Part shown: piece after piece, positions 52,183 to 60,560 of the stretch
Position numbering within the stretch: position 1 is the stretch's first letter
How the letters are laid out: each line of letters opens with the position of its first letter
Assembly (NCBI GenBank): GCA_028285625.1
Contig: JANQOX010000023.1
Location: forward strand, 62,001-126,000
Source of the DNA: Myxococcota bacterium
Lineage (GTDB): Bacteria; Myxococcota_A; UBA9160; UBA6930
Length of the DNA stretch: 64,000 nucleotides
Direction: 5' to 3'
Program-made: the position numbers and the translations under genes
Notes under the pieces: model-generated
Databases searched by the model: none
The model's input: only the letters and a program-made list of their open reading frames with translations
What the model was told of the DNA's origin: nothing

Positions 52183-52733
52183 GTGGGCCCGGCGGGCTTC
52201 TCGAACACGTAGAGGCGGTTGAGCCCGAGCTGGAACCTCTGGTGGGCCACCTGCCGAAACCCGGCGGCCTCGAACAGCGGGCCGGTCTCGGCCACGTCGA
52301 ACCCGTGGTGCTCCTCGAGGTCCATGCCGTCCACGACACGCAGTGCGATCAACACGTCGAGGATGCGGTCGACCAGCGCGTGGGGAACGGTCAGAACCAC
52401 GCGTCCTCCCGGTGCCAGCAGCTCGTGGAGCTTGCGCACGAAGGCCTCGGGCTCCGAGACGTGCTCGAACACCGCGAGCATCGTCACGCAATCGAACGAG
52501 CCCGGCTCGAAGGGCGCGTCGTCCGGGAACCGGCCATGCAGCACGCGGGTGTGGCCGTCGTCGGAGGGCTCGGCCACGGGATCGATCCCCACCGAAGCGG
52601 GGGTGCGCGCGGCCACGCGGTCGAGCAGCGTCCGGTCGTAGCAACCGATGTCGAGCAGGCGGTCACCCTCGCGCACGAAGGGCAGCGCGCGCGCGACCCG
52701 CCAACGTTGGAGCAGCCGATCGCCAGCCCTCAT
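52179..52733 (-). CDS. Class I SAM-dependent methyltransferase (short)
   Basis: 184 residues, with an ATG start. Motif I is RLLDIGCYDRTLLDRV, then VGIDPVAEP, then FDCVTMLAVFEHVSEPEAFV and GGRVVLTVPHALVDRILDVL. Typical of UbiG-like methyltransferases next to glycosyltransferases. The ATG lies in one unit of a 35-base tandem duplication that also covers the end of the upstream GT2 gene. Coupled by GTGA to the membrane protein downstream. Confidence 0.87.
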   Translation of the reverse strand: MRAGDRLLQRWRVARALPFVREGDRLLDIGCYDRTLLDRVAARTPASVGIDPVAEPSDDGHTRVLHGRFPDDAPFEPGSFDCVTMLAVFEHVSEPEAFVRKLHELLAPGGRVVLTVPHALVDRILDVLIALRVVDGMDLEEHHGFDVAETGPLFEAAGFRQVAHQRFQLGLNRLYVFEKPAGPT

Positions 52734-52798
52734 GGGCGTGCGCTTCGCATGCAGTCGTCAGCGCTCATGGGCCTGCGTCTCGCATGCAGTCCTCAACC
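52729..52798. repeat. 35-base tandem duplication at a gene boundary
   Basis: Units 52729-52763 and 52764-52798 agree at about 29-30 of 35 bases; both contain CTCATGGGC and CGCATGCAGTC. The right unit holds the stop of the GT2 gene and the left unit holds the ATG of the methyltransferase, so the duplication created the intergenic gap. Confidence 0.75.
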
Positions 52799-54028
52799 GC
52801 GGGCCCGCTTGATGCCGAGCATGCTGTAGACGAACGACATGAGCAGGGTCTGGGCGCCCAGCGCGATCAGCGTGGCGCCGCCGATCATCGGCCGTAGGGA
52901 TTCTTCGGGCGACAGCGGCCCGAAACCGGTGCCGGCCCAGTCGCGGAACAGCCAGCCGATCAAGCCGAGACCCACCGCGACCAGCAGCAGACCGAACAGC
53001 AGCCCGCGCTCGAGGGTGAACGTACCGAACGCGCTGTCGAGCCACGGCGCGGGGGGGCCGATCTCTTCTTCCAGCGCATAGATGCGCGCCGCCATGGCCG
53101 TGGTCATGGCCTGGTAGCCCACGATCACCAGCAGGCTCGCGGCCACCAGGCTGTGGACCCCGAGTGTCGCCGGACCGATCGTGACGGGCCCGATGAAGAG
53201 CAAGGCTCCGAGCACCACGCCGAGCAACGCGAGCACCGCGCCCGGCAGGAACAGCGTCCATCGCGGCGACAGCGTCATCATGAAGCGCAGGTGCCGCCAT
53301 CCATCGCGGAAGCTGCGCAGGTGGGGCGCGCGGTCCCGCCCGTCGGGATGCAACGTGATCGGCACCTCGGCAGTGGCCAGACCCATCACCGAAGCCTTCA
53401 CCACCAGCTCGCTTGCGAACTCCATGCCCGCGGTGCGCAGATTCATGCGCTCGTAGGCGTCCTTGGTGAGCGCGCGCAGTCCACAGTGGAAGTCGGAGAT
53501 CGGCGTCCGGAACAGCACACGGCCGATCCAGGAGAGCACGGGGTTGCCGATCCAGCGGTGCTTCCACGGCATGGCGCCGGGCTCGATGGTGCCGAGGAAG
53601 CGCGAGCCCATCACGAGTTCGTGGCCCGCGCGAAGCTGCTCGACGAACTTCATGCCCTCGCCGAAGTCGTAGCTCTGGTCGGCATCGCCCATGATCAGGT
53701 AGCGGCCACGTGCCGCCTCGAAGCCCGCCTGCAGGGCGCGCCCGTAGCCTTTCTCCGCCACGTGGACGACCCGCGCGCCGCAACGCCGCGCGATCTCCGG
53801 CGAACCATCGGTGCTGCCGTTGTCCGCGATCACGACCTCGGCGTCGAGGCCGTTCTCGTCGATGCAGCGCTGGGCGGCGCGGATGCAGCCCTCGAGCGTC
53901 TGCGCCTCGTCGAGGCACGGCATCACGAAGGACACTTCGACCTCCGTGGGAGCGTCGGTCTCGACCTCCGTGGGAGCGTCGGTCTCGACCTCCGTGGGAG
54001 CGTCGGTCTCAGGGTCGGAGGACGTCAT
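52793..54028 (-). CDS. DPM1-like glycosyltransferase family 2 with C-terminal membrane domain, copy 2
   Basis: 411 residues, with the ATG at 54028. An acidic N-terminal extension carries three copies of an eight-residue unit (TDAPTEVE). The GT2 domain follows: SFVMPCLDEAQTLEGCI, ADNGSTDGSPEIAR, MGDADQSYDFGEG, FHCGLRALTKDAYERMN, VPITLHPDGRDRAPHLRSF. Four membrane helices complete it, ending MLGIKRARG. It is closely related to copy 1 (22721-23890) along its length, including the membrane part. Predicted to make a polyprenyl-phosphate sugar at the inner membrane. First gene of a unit with two methyltransferases and a GT-C-like protein. Confidence 0.9.
   Translation of the reverse strand: MTSSDPETDAPTEVETDAPTEVETDAPTEVEVSFVMPCLDEAQTLEGCIRAAQRCIDENGLDAEVVIADNGSTDGSPEIARRCGARVVHVAEKGYGRALQAGFEAARGRYLIMGDADQSYDFGEGMKFVEQLRAGHELVMGSRFLGTIEPGAMPWKHRWIGNPVLSWIGRVLFRTPISDFHCGLRALTKDAYERMNLRTAGMEFASELVVKASVMGLATAEVPITLHPDGRDRAPHLRSFRDGWRHLRFMMTLSPRWTLFLPGAVLALLGVVLGALLFIGPVTIGPATLGVHSLVAASLLVIVGYQAMTTAMAARIYALEEEIGPPAPWLDSAFGTFTLERGLLFGLLLVAVGLGLIGWLFRDWAGTGFGPLSPEESLRPMIGGATLIALGAQTLLMSFVYSMLGIKRARG
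53939..54010. repeat. Perfect 24-base triplicate in the GT2 copy 2 gene
   Basis: Three identical adjacent units of 24 bases (53939-53962, 53963-53986, 53987-54010). In the minus-strand frame each encodes eight residues of an acidic N-terminal linker. Copy number can change without shifting the frame. Confidence 0.95.
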
Positions 54029-54159
54029 CGACGGGGCCCGCGTCACAAGCCGGAGGATCGTACCCCGGCGCCGGAAGGCGGGCCAACAAATCGCGCCAAG
54101 AACGCGATGCGTGCGGCCTGCACACGCGCTGCGCGCGCACGAGGTGCGCGGGGATGCCG

Positions 54160-55269
54160 TCAGTAGACGACCACGCTCCGGATCGCCTCGCCCGCGTGCA
54201 TCTGCTCGAAGGCGTCGTTGATCCGTTCGAGCGGCAGCCGGTTCGTGATCAGCTCGTCGATCCGGATGCGGCCCTCCATGTACCCATCGACGATCTTCGG
54301 CACGTCCGTGCGCCCCCGGGCCCCGCCGAAGGCCGTCCCCCGCCAGACGCGGCCGGTGACCAGCTGGAACGGTCGCGTGGCGATCTCCTGGCCCGCGCCC
54401 GCGACGCCGACGATCACCGACTCGCCCCAGCCGCGGTGACAGCACTCGAGTGCCTGGCGCATGGTGTCGGTGCGGCCGATGCACTCGAAGCTGTAGTCGG
54501 CGCCGCCGTCGGTCACCTCCACGAGATGGGCCACGAGATCGCCCGAGATCTCGGCGGGGTTCACGAAGTCGGTCATCCCGAAGTCTTCGGCGAGTGTGCG
54601 CTTGGCCGGATTCAGGTCGACACCCACGATCTGGCGAGCCCCCACCATGCGCGCGCCCTGGATCACGTTGAGCCCGATGCCGCCGAGCCCGAACACGACC
54701 ACCCGCGAGCCCGCTTCGACGCGGGCGGTGTTCGTGACCGCGCCAATGCCCGTGGTGACGCCGCAGCCCACGTAGCAGACCACGTCGAAGGGCGCGTCGC
54801 TTCGGATCTTGGCCACGGCGATCTCGGGGAGCACCGTGAAGTTCGAGAACGTGGACGTCCCCATGTAGTGATGGAGCGGCGCTCCCCCCCGCGAGAATCG
54901 GCTGGTCCCGTCGGGCATGAGCCCCTGACCCTGGGTGGCGCGAATCGCCGTGCACAGGTTGGTCTTGCCGGACAGGCAGGCCTTGCACTGGCGACACTCG
55001 GGGATGTAACAGGGGATCACGTGATCGCCGGGCGCCACCGAAACGACGCCACGTCCGACCTCGCGCACGATTCCGGCACCCTCGTGCCCGAGGATCGCGG
55101 GGAAGAGGCCCTCCGGGTCATCGCCGGACAACGTGAAGGCGTCGGTGTGGCAGACACCCGTGGCCATGATCTCGACCAGCACCTCGCCCTCTCGCGGGCC
55201 CTCGAGATCCACCTCTTCGATCTGCAGGGGCTCTCCGGCCGCAACCGCCACGGCTGCTCGCGTCTTCAT
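54160..55269 (-). CDS. frmA: S-(hydroxymethyl)glutathione dehydrogenase / class III alcohol dehydrogenase
   Basis: 369 residues, with an ATG start, full length. It oxidises S-hydroxymethylglutathione (from formaldehyde) with NAD, and also long alcohols. Zinc and family motifs: GVCHTDAFTLSGDD, LGHEGAGIV, the structural zinc set in PECRQCKACLSGKTNLC, GLMPDGTSRFS, YVGCGVTTGIGAV, and NAD-binding VFGLGGIGLNVIQGAR. The late GTAFGGARGRTDVPKIVDGY matches class III enzymes. No S-formylglutathione hydrolase is adjacent. A FrmA-type mycothiol- or NAD-only variant cannot be excluded. Divergent from tesB over 93 bases. Confidence 0.88.
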   Translation of the reverse strand: MKTRAAVAVAAGEPLQIEEVDLEGPREGEVLVEIMATGVCHTDAFTLSGDDPEGLFPAILGHEGAGIVREVGRGVVSVAPGDHVIPCYIPECRQCKACLSGKTNLCTAIRATQGQGLMPDGTSRFSRGGAPLHHYMGTSTFSNFTVLPEIAVAKIRSDAPFDVVCYVGCGVTTGIGAVTNTARVEAGSRVVVFGLGGIGLNVIQGARMVGARQIVGVDLNPAKRTLAEDFGMTDFVNPAEISGDLVAHLVEVTDGGADYSFECIGRTDTMRQALECCHRGWGESVIVGVAGAGQEIATRPFQLVTGRVWRGTAFGGARGRTDVPKIVDGYMEGRIRIDELITNRLPLERINDAFEQMHAGEAIRSVVVY

Positions 55270-55362
55270 CGGTCCCTCCTGATTCGGCGTGGGATCCTAC
55301 CCCAGCCTCCACCCGGTCCGCGCAGCGTGGCGACCCCTCCCAGCGGCTGCTAAGCGCAGGAC

Positions 55363-56241
55363 ATGAGCGACCGCCTCGACGACCTGCTCGGCGTACTCGA
55401 CCTCGAGGAGATCGAACTCAACGTCTACCGGGGGCGCAACGAGGCCGATCGTCACATGCGCCTGTTCGGCGGGCAGGTCGCCGCGCAGGCGCTGCAGGCG
55501 GCCGCGCGCACGGTCGACGGCGTACCGGCCCACTCGCTGCACGGCTACTTCCTGCGGCCGGGCAACCCGGACGTGCCGGTGCTCTACACCGTCGATCGCA
55601 TTCGCGACGGGCGCTCCTTCACGACGCGGCGGGTGGTGGCGGTGCAGCGCGGCAAGGCCATCTTCAACATGGCGGTCTCGTTCCACGAGCCCGAGAGTGG
55701 CTACGTCCACCAGGATCCGGCCCCGACCGTGCCCGAACCCGACGAGCTGCCCACGGCGGCCGACCTGGTCGAGCAGAACGCCGACCGGCTGCCCGAAGAG
55801 GTCCGCGCGTGGGCCCCCCGGCCCCGCCCGATCGACATGCGCTACGAGCACGCGCCCACCTACCTCGGCGGCCAGCCCCACGAGGGCCCGAGCCGCAACT
55901 GGTTCCGGGTGGGGCGTCGGCTCGAGGACGGCGAGGCCCTGCACCAGGCCATCCTCACCTACGTGACCGACATCGGGCTCATCGACAGCGTGATCCAGCG
56001 CCACGGACGCAAGGAGCCGATGATGGTGGCGAGCCTCGACCACGCGGTCTGGTTCCACCGACCGCTCCGCGTGGACGACTGGCTGCTCTACGTGCAGGAC
56101 AGCCCCACGGCCTTCGGGGCGCGCGGCTTCGCCCGCGGCAGCATCTTCGATCGCGAGGGGGTGCTGGTGGCGTCGGTCGCCCAGGAGGGCCTGGTGCGTC
56201 CGGTGGGCCAGGTCGGCAAGGCCGAAGACCGCACCCAGTAG
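55363..56241 (+). CDS. tesB: Acyl-CoA thioesterase II
   Basis: 292 residues, with an ATG start, usual length. It hydrolyses medium and long acyl-CoA. Double hot-dog fold motifs: RLFGGQVAAQALQAAARTV, PAHSLHGYFLRPGNPDVPV, DRIRDGRSFTTRRVVAVQ, and in the second half SLDHAVWFHRPLRVDDWLLY and SRGFARGSIFDREG-like ending (here GARGFARGSIFDREG). The TesB catalytic Asp/Thr/Gln set is expected in these segments. It stands alone between frmA and the convergent MarR gene (8-base gap). Confidence 0.93.
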   Translation: MSDRLDDLLGVLDLEEIELNVYRGRNEADRHMRLFGGQVAAQALQAAARTVDGVPAHSLHGYFLRPGNPDVPVLYTVDRIRDGRSFTTRRVVAVQRGKAIFNMAVSFHEPESGYVHQDPAPTVPEPDELPTAADLVEQNADRLPEEVRAWAPRPRPIDMRYEHAPTYLGGQPHEGPSRNWFRVGRRLEDGEALHQAILTYVTDIGLIDSVIQRHGRKEPMMVASLDHAVWFHRPLRVDDWLLYVQDSPTAFGARGFARGSIFDREGVLVASVAQEGLVRPVGQVGKAEDRTQ

Positions 56242-56249
56242 CCGCGCGG

Positions 56250-56696
56250 CTACCCGGGCCCGGGCTTCGGCGATGACATGCCGTCGCCGCGCAGGCGGCG
56301 CAGCAGGCGCTCGGCCCGGCGCAGGTCCTCCATGTCCAGGCTGCGCGCGCGTGCGTTGCACGCCCGCACCTGGGATGCGGCGTCGGCCCGTGCCCGGGCC
56401 AACCCCGCCGCGGTGGGCACCAGGCAGCGCGCGCGCCGATGGGCGGGGTTCGGTTCCAGACGGGCCAGACCCTCGGCCACGAGATCGAGCGCCACACGCC
56501 GCACCGACTGGCGGGTGGCGCTACGGGCGCGCGCCAGATCGCTGATCGTCCGAGGTGGTCCCGAGGCGATCTCCTGGAGCAGCGCCGCCCGGCCGCGGAG
56601 GGGGTCCTGGGCGGCCAACCGCTCGACCTCTCGCAGAAGGCCATAGAGGGCAGCGCCGGTGGCGGTGAAACGCGCGGCCGGAGGAGTCGATTGCAT
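56250..56696 (-). CDS. MarR family transcriptional regulator
   Basis: 148 residues, with an ATG start. The winged-helix region reads RAALLQEIASGPPRTISDLA (helices 2-3), ARSATRQSVRRVALDLVAEG (recognition helix) and ARLEPNPAHRRARCLVPTAA (wing), followed by a C-terminal dimerisation helix. It is divergent from the pyruvate dehydrogenase operon and sits beside a perfect 18-base palindrome that covers both promoters. Autoregulation plus control of the pyruvate dehydrogenase genes is likely. The ligand is unknown. Confidence 0.9.
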   Translation of the reverse strand: MQSTPPAARFTATGAALYGLLREVERLAAQDPLRGRAALLQEIASGPPRTISDLARARSATRQSVRRVALDLVAEGLARLEPNPAHRRARCLVPTAAGLARARADAASQVRACNARARSLDMEDLRRAERLLRRLRGDGMSSPKPGPG

Positions 56697-56739
56697 TGCG
56701 ACAGCATACTGTCTTTATTGATTGACAGTTAACTGTCAA
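56691..56739. promoter_or_regulatory. Face-to-face promoters of marR and the pyruvate dehydrogenase operon
   Basis: Plus strand: -35 TTGCAT (56691-56696), 17 bases, -10 TTTATT (56714-56719). Minus strand: -35 TTGACA (56739-56734), 16 bases, -10 TAAAGA (56717-56712). The segment is AT-rich for this genome. The minus-strand promoter would give a very short marR leader. Confidence 0.5.
56722..56739. promoter_or_regulatory. Perfect palindromic MarR operator
   Basis: TTGACAGTTAACTGTCAA is its own reverse complement over 18 bases, a MarR-type operator. A half-matching site, GACAGCATACTGTC (56700-56713), lies 22 bases away centre to centre. Both contain GACAG...CTGTC. The operator overlaps the marR -35 box and the likely plus-strand start site. 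Confidence 0.7.
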
Positions 56740-56836
56740 AGAGGGACCGATTGACGACATCTCAGCTATCCTCCAGCGTGTCCTTTTCCTGCTTGGTGCC
56801 CTCTCGGCGCCCCCCCTCCACACAGAAGGACCCGGC

Positions 56837-57853
56837 ATGACCCAGCTCGTGTACTCCGAAGCGGAGCTGCTGCGATCGCACGACTACGCCGCGCCCCAGG
56901 TCGAGGCCGGCCACCGGCTGCACGGCGGCTTCGACGCCAGCGGGCGCTACGTGCCGCCTCGGCTCGCGGTCCGCGGGCCCGCCATCGAAGCCTGGAGCGA
57001 CGCCCTGCGCGCAGCCGGCGGCGACCTGCTGCCGGCCGACTCGTCGCTGCTGGCGGGCATCCGGTTCCCGAACGTGGCCCAGCAGAAGTGGATGCTTCAG
57101 GAAGGCCTCGGACAGACCTTCTGGAACACGCTCACGATCACGGGGCACATCGAGGCGCGCGGCCGGGTGCTCGCGGACATGACCTTCCCCGAGATGCAGG
57201 ACGTCGTGGTGGAGGACGTGTCGGCCATGGGCATCGGTCACCTCAACAAGGGGCTGCTCAAGGCGCATGGCCTCGACGAGGGCGGCGAGCCGCAGGTGGG
57301 GATCGGGGGCCACGACGTGATGTGGTTCGCGCTGCGCGATCTCGCCTTCGGGGCGAACGCCTACCCCGAGCCCGAGGTCCCGGACAACATCGCGCGGCCG
57401 GAGAGCGAGATCGTGTTTCCCGACGGCATCTCGGAAGGCCACATCCGCACGATCTTCTTCCTGCTGAACCTGCTGATGATCGAGTTCCGTGCCGAGCGCG
57501 GGTTCGAAGCGACCGAGACCCTGCTGCGCGACCCCGACCTGTTCCAGGACCGACGGGCCGATGCCGAGCGCGCCGCCGAGATCGTCGGTCGCATCCGCAC
57601 CGACGAAGAAGTGCACGTGAGCTCGCTTCGCCTCTACCTGGGCGAGCTGCGCAACGTGCACTTCGACACGCCCGCGGGCCCCGTCCCCGGCTCCGAGGTC
57701 GTCGATCCGCTCTGGGAAGGGATCGTGCAGTGGGCCACCGTCGAGCAGCCCAAGCTCGCAGCCGAGCAGCAGCGCGAACTGCTGCACTCCCGCATCCGCC
57801 AGCACCCCGATGCCGACCGGGTGCTGGAGCGGTTCATCGCACTCGGCGACTGA
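56837..57853 (+). CDS. Conserved-looking protein of unknown function, first gene of the PDH operon
   Basis: 338 residues, with an ATG start. No membrane segment or signal peptide, so cytoplasmic. Recognisable but unassigned stretches are FPNVAQQKWMLQEGLGQTFW, GHIEARGRVLADMTFPEMQD, and a C-terminal helical part with EFRAERGFEATETLL and IRTDEEVHVSSLRLYLGELR. The EExH and spaced Glu/His residues in helices recall ferritin-like di-iron proteins, but I cannot complete a metal set. It lies 45 bases before aceE and after the MarR-controlled promoter, so it is made with pyruvate dehydrogenase. Function unknown. Confidence 0.75.
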   Translation: MTQLVYSEAELLRSHDYAAPQVEAGHRLHGGFDASGRYVPPRLAVRGPAIEAWSDALRAAGGDLLPADSSLLAGIRFPNVAQQKWMLQEGLGQTFWNTLTITGHIEARGRVLADMTFPEMQDVVVEDVSAMGIGHLNKGLLKAHGLDEGGEPQVGIGGHDVMWFALRDLAFGANAYPEPEVPDNIARPESEIVFPDGISEGHIRTIFFLLNLLMIEFRAERGFEATETLLRDPDLFQDRRADAERAAEIVGRIRTDEEVHVSSLRLYLGELRNVHFDTPAGPVPGSEVVDPLWEGIVQWATVEQPKLAAEQQRELLHSRIRQHPDADRVLERFIALGD

Positions 57854-57898
57854 CCTGGGCGGGCCACCGCCCAGCACGGATCCTTCGAAGAGGGGCAC

Positions 57899-60559
57899 AT
57901 GGTCGATCGCGCTAACGACATCGATCCGCAGGAGACCGACGAGTGGTTGGCCTCGCTCGAGTCCGTCTTCAGGACCGAAGGCGCCGAGCGGGGCCACTAC
58001 CTGATCGAGCGGCTGATCGATCAGGCGCGGCGGTCGGGCGCGCACCTGCCCTACTCGGCGAACACCGCCTATTTCAACACGATCCACGCGAGTGAAGAGC
58101 CCGATCCGCCTGGCGAGCCGGGCCTCGAGCACCGCATCCGATCCATCGTTCGCTGGAACGCGCTGGCGATGGTGGTGCAGGCCAACCGCAAGAGCAGCGA
58201 GCTCGGCGGACACATCGCAAGCTACGCCAGCGCCGCCACGCTCTACGACGTGGGCTACAACCACTTCTTCCGCGGGCTCGGTGCCCCGAACGGTCAGGAC
58301 CTGCTGTACGTGCAGGGCCACTCGGCCCCCGGCATCTACGCGCGCGCCTATCTGGCCGGGCGACTCAGCGAGGCGCAGCTGCAGGACTTCCGGCAGGAGG
58401 TCGGCCGCGACGGGCTCTCGTCGTATCCGCACCCCTGGCTGATGCCCGATTTCTGGCAGTTCCCCACCGTCTCCATGGGGCTCGGCCCGATCACGTCGAT
58501 CTACCAGGCGCGCTTCATGAAGTACCTGCACAACCGGGGTCTTCTCGACGCGGGCGACCGCAAGGTGTGGGCCTTCATGGGCGACGGCGAGATGGACGAG
58601 CCCGAGTCACTGGGCGCCATCGGCCTGGCTGCGCGCGAGAAGCTCGACAACCTGATCTTCGTGGTGAACTGCAACCTGCAGCGCCTCGATGGCCCCGTCC
58701 GCGGCAACGGCAAGATCATCCAGGAGCTCGAGGGCACCTTCCGCGGCGCCGGCTGGAACGTGATCAAGGTCGTGTGGGGGGATCGCTGGGACCGATTGTT
58801 TGCCCAGGACAAGAACGGCGTGCTGCTCGAGCGCATGGAGCAGGCGGTCGACGGTGACTATCAGGCCTACAAGGTGCGCGGCGGGGCCTACACGCGCGAG
58901 CACTTCTTCGGGACGCACCCCGAGCTGAAGGCGATGGTCGCCAACATGACCGATGACGACATCTGGCAGCTGAACCGGGGCGGACACGACCCCACCAAGG
59001 TGTACGCGGCCTACGCGGCCGCCGTCGCCCACCGCGGCCAGCCCACCGTGATCCTCGCCAAGACCGTCAAGGGCTACGGCATGGGCGAGTCCGGCGAGGG
59101 CATGAACGCGTCGCACCAACAGAAGAAGCTCGCCGAAGAGGCGCTCAAGAAGTTCCGCGACCGCTACCGCATCCCGGTTCCCGACGACCAGATCGCCGAG
59201 GCCCCGTTCTACAAGCCCGACGAGGACAGTCCCGAGATCCGCTACCTGAAGGAGCGGCGCGCCGCGCTCGGGGGCTACGTCCCGACCCGCCGCAGCGAAG
59301 CCCCGAAGCTCGAGATCCCGGGGCTCGACGTCTTCGGCTCGGTCCTCGCCGGCTCGGGCAAGCGCGAGATGTCGACCACCATGGCCTTCGTGCGCATGCT
59401 GACCGCGCTCTGTCGCGACAAGCGCATCGGAAGCCGCGTGGTGCCGATCGTGCCCGACGAGTCGCGCACCTTCGGCATGGAGGGACTCTTCCGCCAGCTG
59501 GGCATCTACGCGAGCGAAGGGCAGCTGTACGAGCCCGTCGATTCCGACACGATCGCTTCCTACCGCGAAGACCAGAGCGGCCAGATCCTGCAGGAGGGCA
59601 TCAACGAAGCCGGAGCCATGTCGTCCTGGATCGCGGCCGCCACCGCCTACGCCAATCACGGGATGCCGATGATCCCGTTCTACATCTTCTATTCCATGTT
59701 CGGCTTCCAGCGCGTGGGCGACCTGATGTGGGCGGCCGGCGACTCGCGCTCCCGGGGCTTCCTGCTGGGCGGGACCGCGGGCCGCACCACGCTCGCCGGT
59801 GAGGGCCTCCAGCACCAGGACGGCCACAGCCACCTGCTGATGTCGACGATCCCGAACTGCGTGTCCTGGGACCCGGCCTACGGCTACGAGCTGGCGGTGA
59901 TCCTGCACGACGGTCTGCGCCGCATGTTCGTCGACCAGGAGGACGTGTTCTTCTACCTGACCGTCGAGAACGAGAACTACGCGCAGCCGGCCCTGCCCGA
60001 CGACGCGCGCGAGGGGATCCTGCAGGGCATGTACGCGGTACGCCCGCCGGGTCGCGAGGGCGATGTCCACGTGCACCTGCTCGGGAGCGGGCCGATCCTG
60101 CGCGAGGTGCTCGGCGCAGCCGAGATCCTCGAGGAGGACTTCGGCGTGGCGGCCACGACCTGGAGCGTCACCAGCTGGAACGAGCTCCGCCGGGAGGGGC
60201 TCGCCGCCGAGCGCTGGAACCTGTTGCACCCGACCGAGGCGCCGCGCGAGGCCGTGGTGACGCGCCTGCTCCGCGAACGCGGCAGCCCCACGGTAGCGGC
60301 CAGTGACTACATGAAGGCCGTGGCCGACCAGCTGCGCGCGTTCGTGCCCGGGCGCTACTCGGTGCTCGGCACCGACGGCTTCGGCCGCTCGGACGTGCGC
60401 AAGCGACTGCGCGACCATTTCGAGGTGAGCCGGCATTTCGTGGTGGTTGCCGCGCTCAAGTCGCTCGCAGACGAAGGCAGGATCGAGGCGCGCGTGGTCG
60501 CCGAGGCGATCGAGCGCTTCGGCATCGACCCCGACAAGCCGGACCCGGCGCGGAGCTAG
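57899..60559 (+). CDS. aceE: Pyruvate dehydrogenase E1 component, homodimeric type
   Basis: 886 residues, with an ATG after a GAAGAGGGG purine run. Decarboxylates pyruvate with thiamine diphosphate and reductively acetylates the lipoyl group of E2. The ThDP/Mg motif is MGDGEMDEPESLGAI with VVNCNLQRLDGPVRG (about residues 225-265). Earlier is FQGHSAPGIYARAY-like sequence (here YVQGHSAPGIYARAYLAGRL). Later are VPIVPDESRTFGMEGLFRQL and TTLAGEGLQHQDGHSHL. All are signatures of AceE. Followed two bases later by the E2 gene. Confidence 0.97.
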   Translation: MVDRANDIDPQETDEWLASLESVFRTEGAERGHYLIERLIDQARRSGAHLPYSANTAYFNTIHASEEPDPPGEPGLEHRIRSIVRWNALAMVVQANRKSSELGGHIASYASAATLYDVGYNHFFRGLGAPNGQDLLYVQGHSAPGIYARAYLAGRLSEAQLQDFRQEVGRDGLSSYPHPWLMPDFWQFPTVSMGLGPITSIYQARFMKYLHNRGLLDAGDRKVWAFMGDGEMDEPESLGAIGLAAREKLDNLIFVVNCNLQRLDGPVRGNGKIIQELEGTFRGAGWNVIKVVWGDRWDRLFAQDKNGVLLERMEQAVDGDYQAYKVRGGAYTREHFFGTHPELKAMVANMTDDDIWQLNRGGHDPTKVYAAYAAAVAHRGQPTVILAKTVKGYGMGESGEGMNASHQQKKLAEEALKKFRDRYRIPVPDDQIAEAPFYKPDEDSPEIRYLKERRAALGGYVPTRRSEAPKLEIPGLDVFGSVLAGSGKREMSTTMAFVRMLTALCRDKRIGSRVVPIVPDESRTFGMEGLFRQLGIYASEGQLYEPVDSDTIASYREDQSGQILQEGINEAGAMSSWIAAATAYANHGMPMIPFYIFYSMFGFQRVGDLMWAAGDSRSRGFLLGGTAGRTTLAGEGLQHQDGHSHLLMSTIPNCVSWDPAYGYELAVILHDGLRRMFVDQEDVFFYLTVENENYAQPALPDDAREGILQGMYAVRPPGREGDVHVHLLGSGPILREVLGAAEILEEDFGVAATTWSVTSWNELRREGLAAERWNLLHPTEAPREAVVTRLLRERGSPTVAASDYMKAVADQLRAFVPGRYSVLGTDGFGRSDVRKRLRDHFEVSRHFVVVAALKSLADEGRIEARVVAEAIERFGIDPDKPDPARS

Positions 60560-60560
60560 C

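Noticed and set aside
53939-54010. CRISPR array suggested by the 24-base repeats
   Set aside because: The units are adjacent without spacers and are in-frame coding sequence.
11917-54028. O-antigen or capsule locus with Wzx/Wzy
   Set aside because: No flippase, polymerase, chain-length regulator, priming sugar-phosphate transferase or nucleotide-sugar genes are seen.
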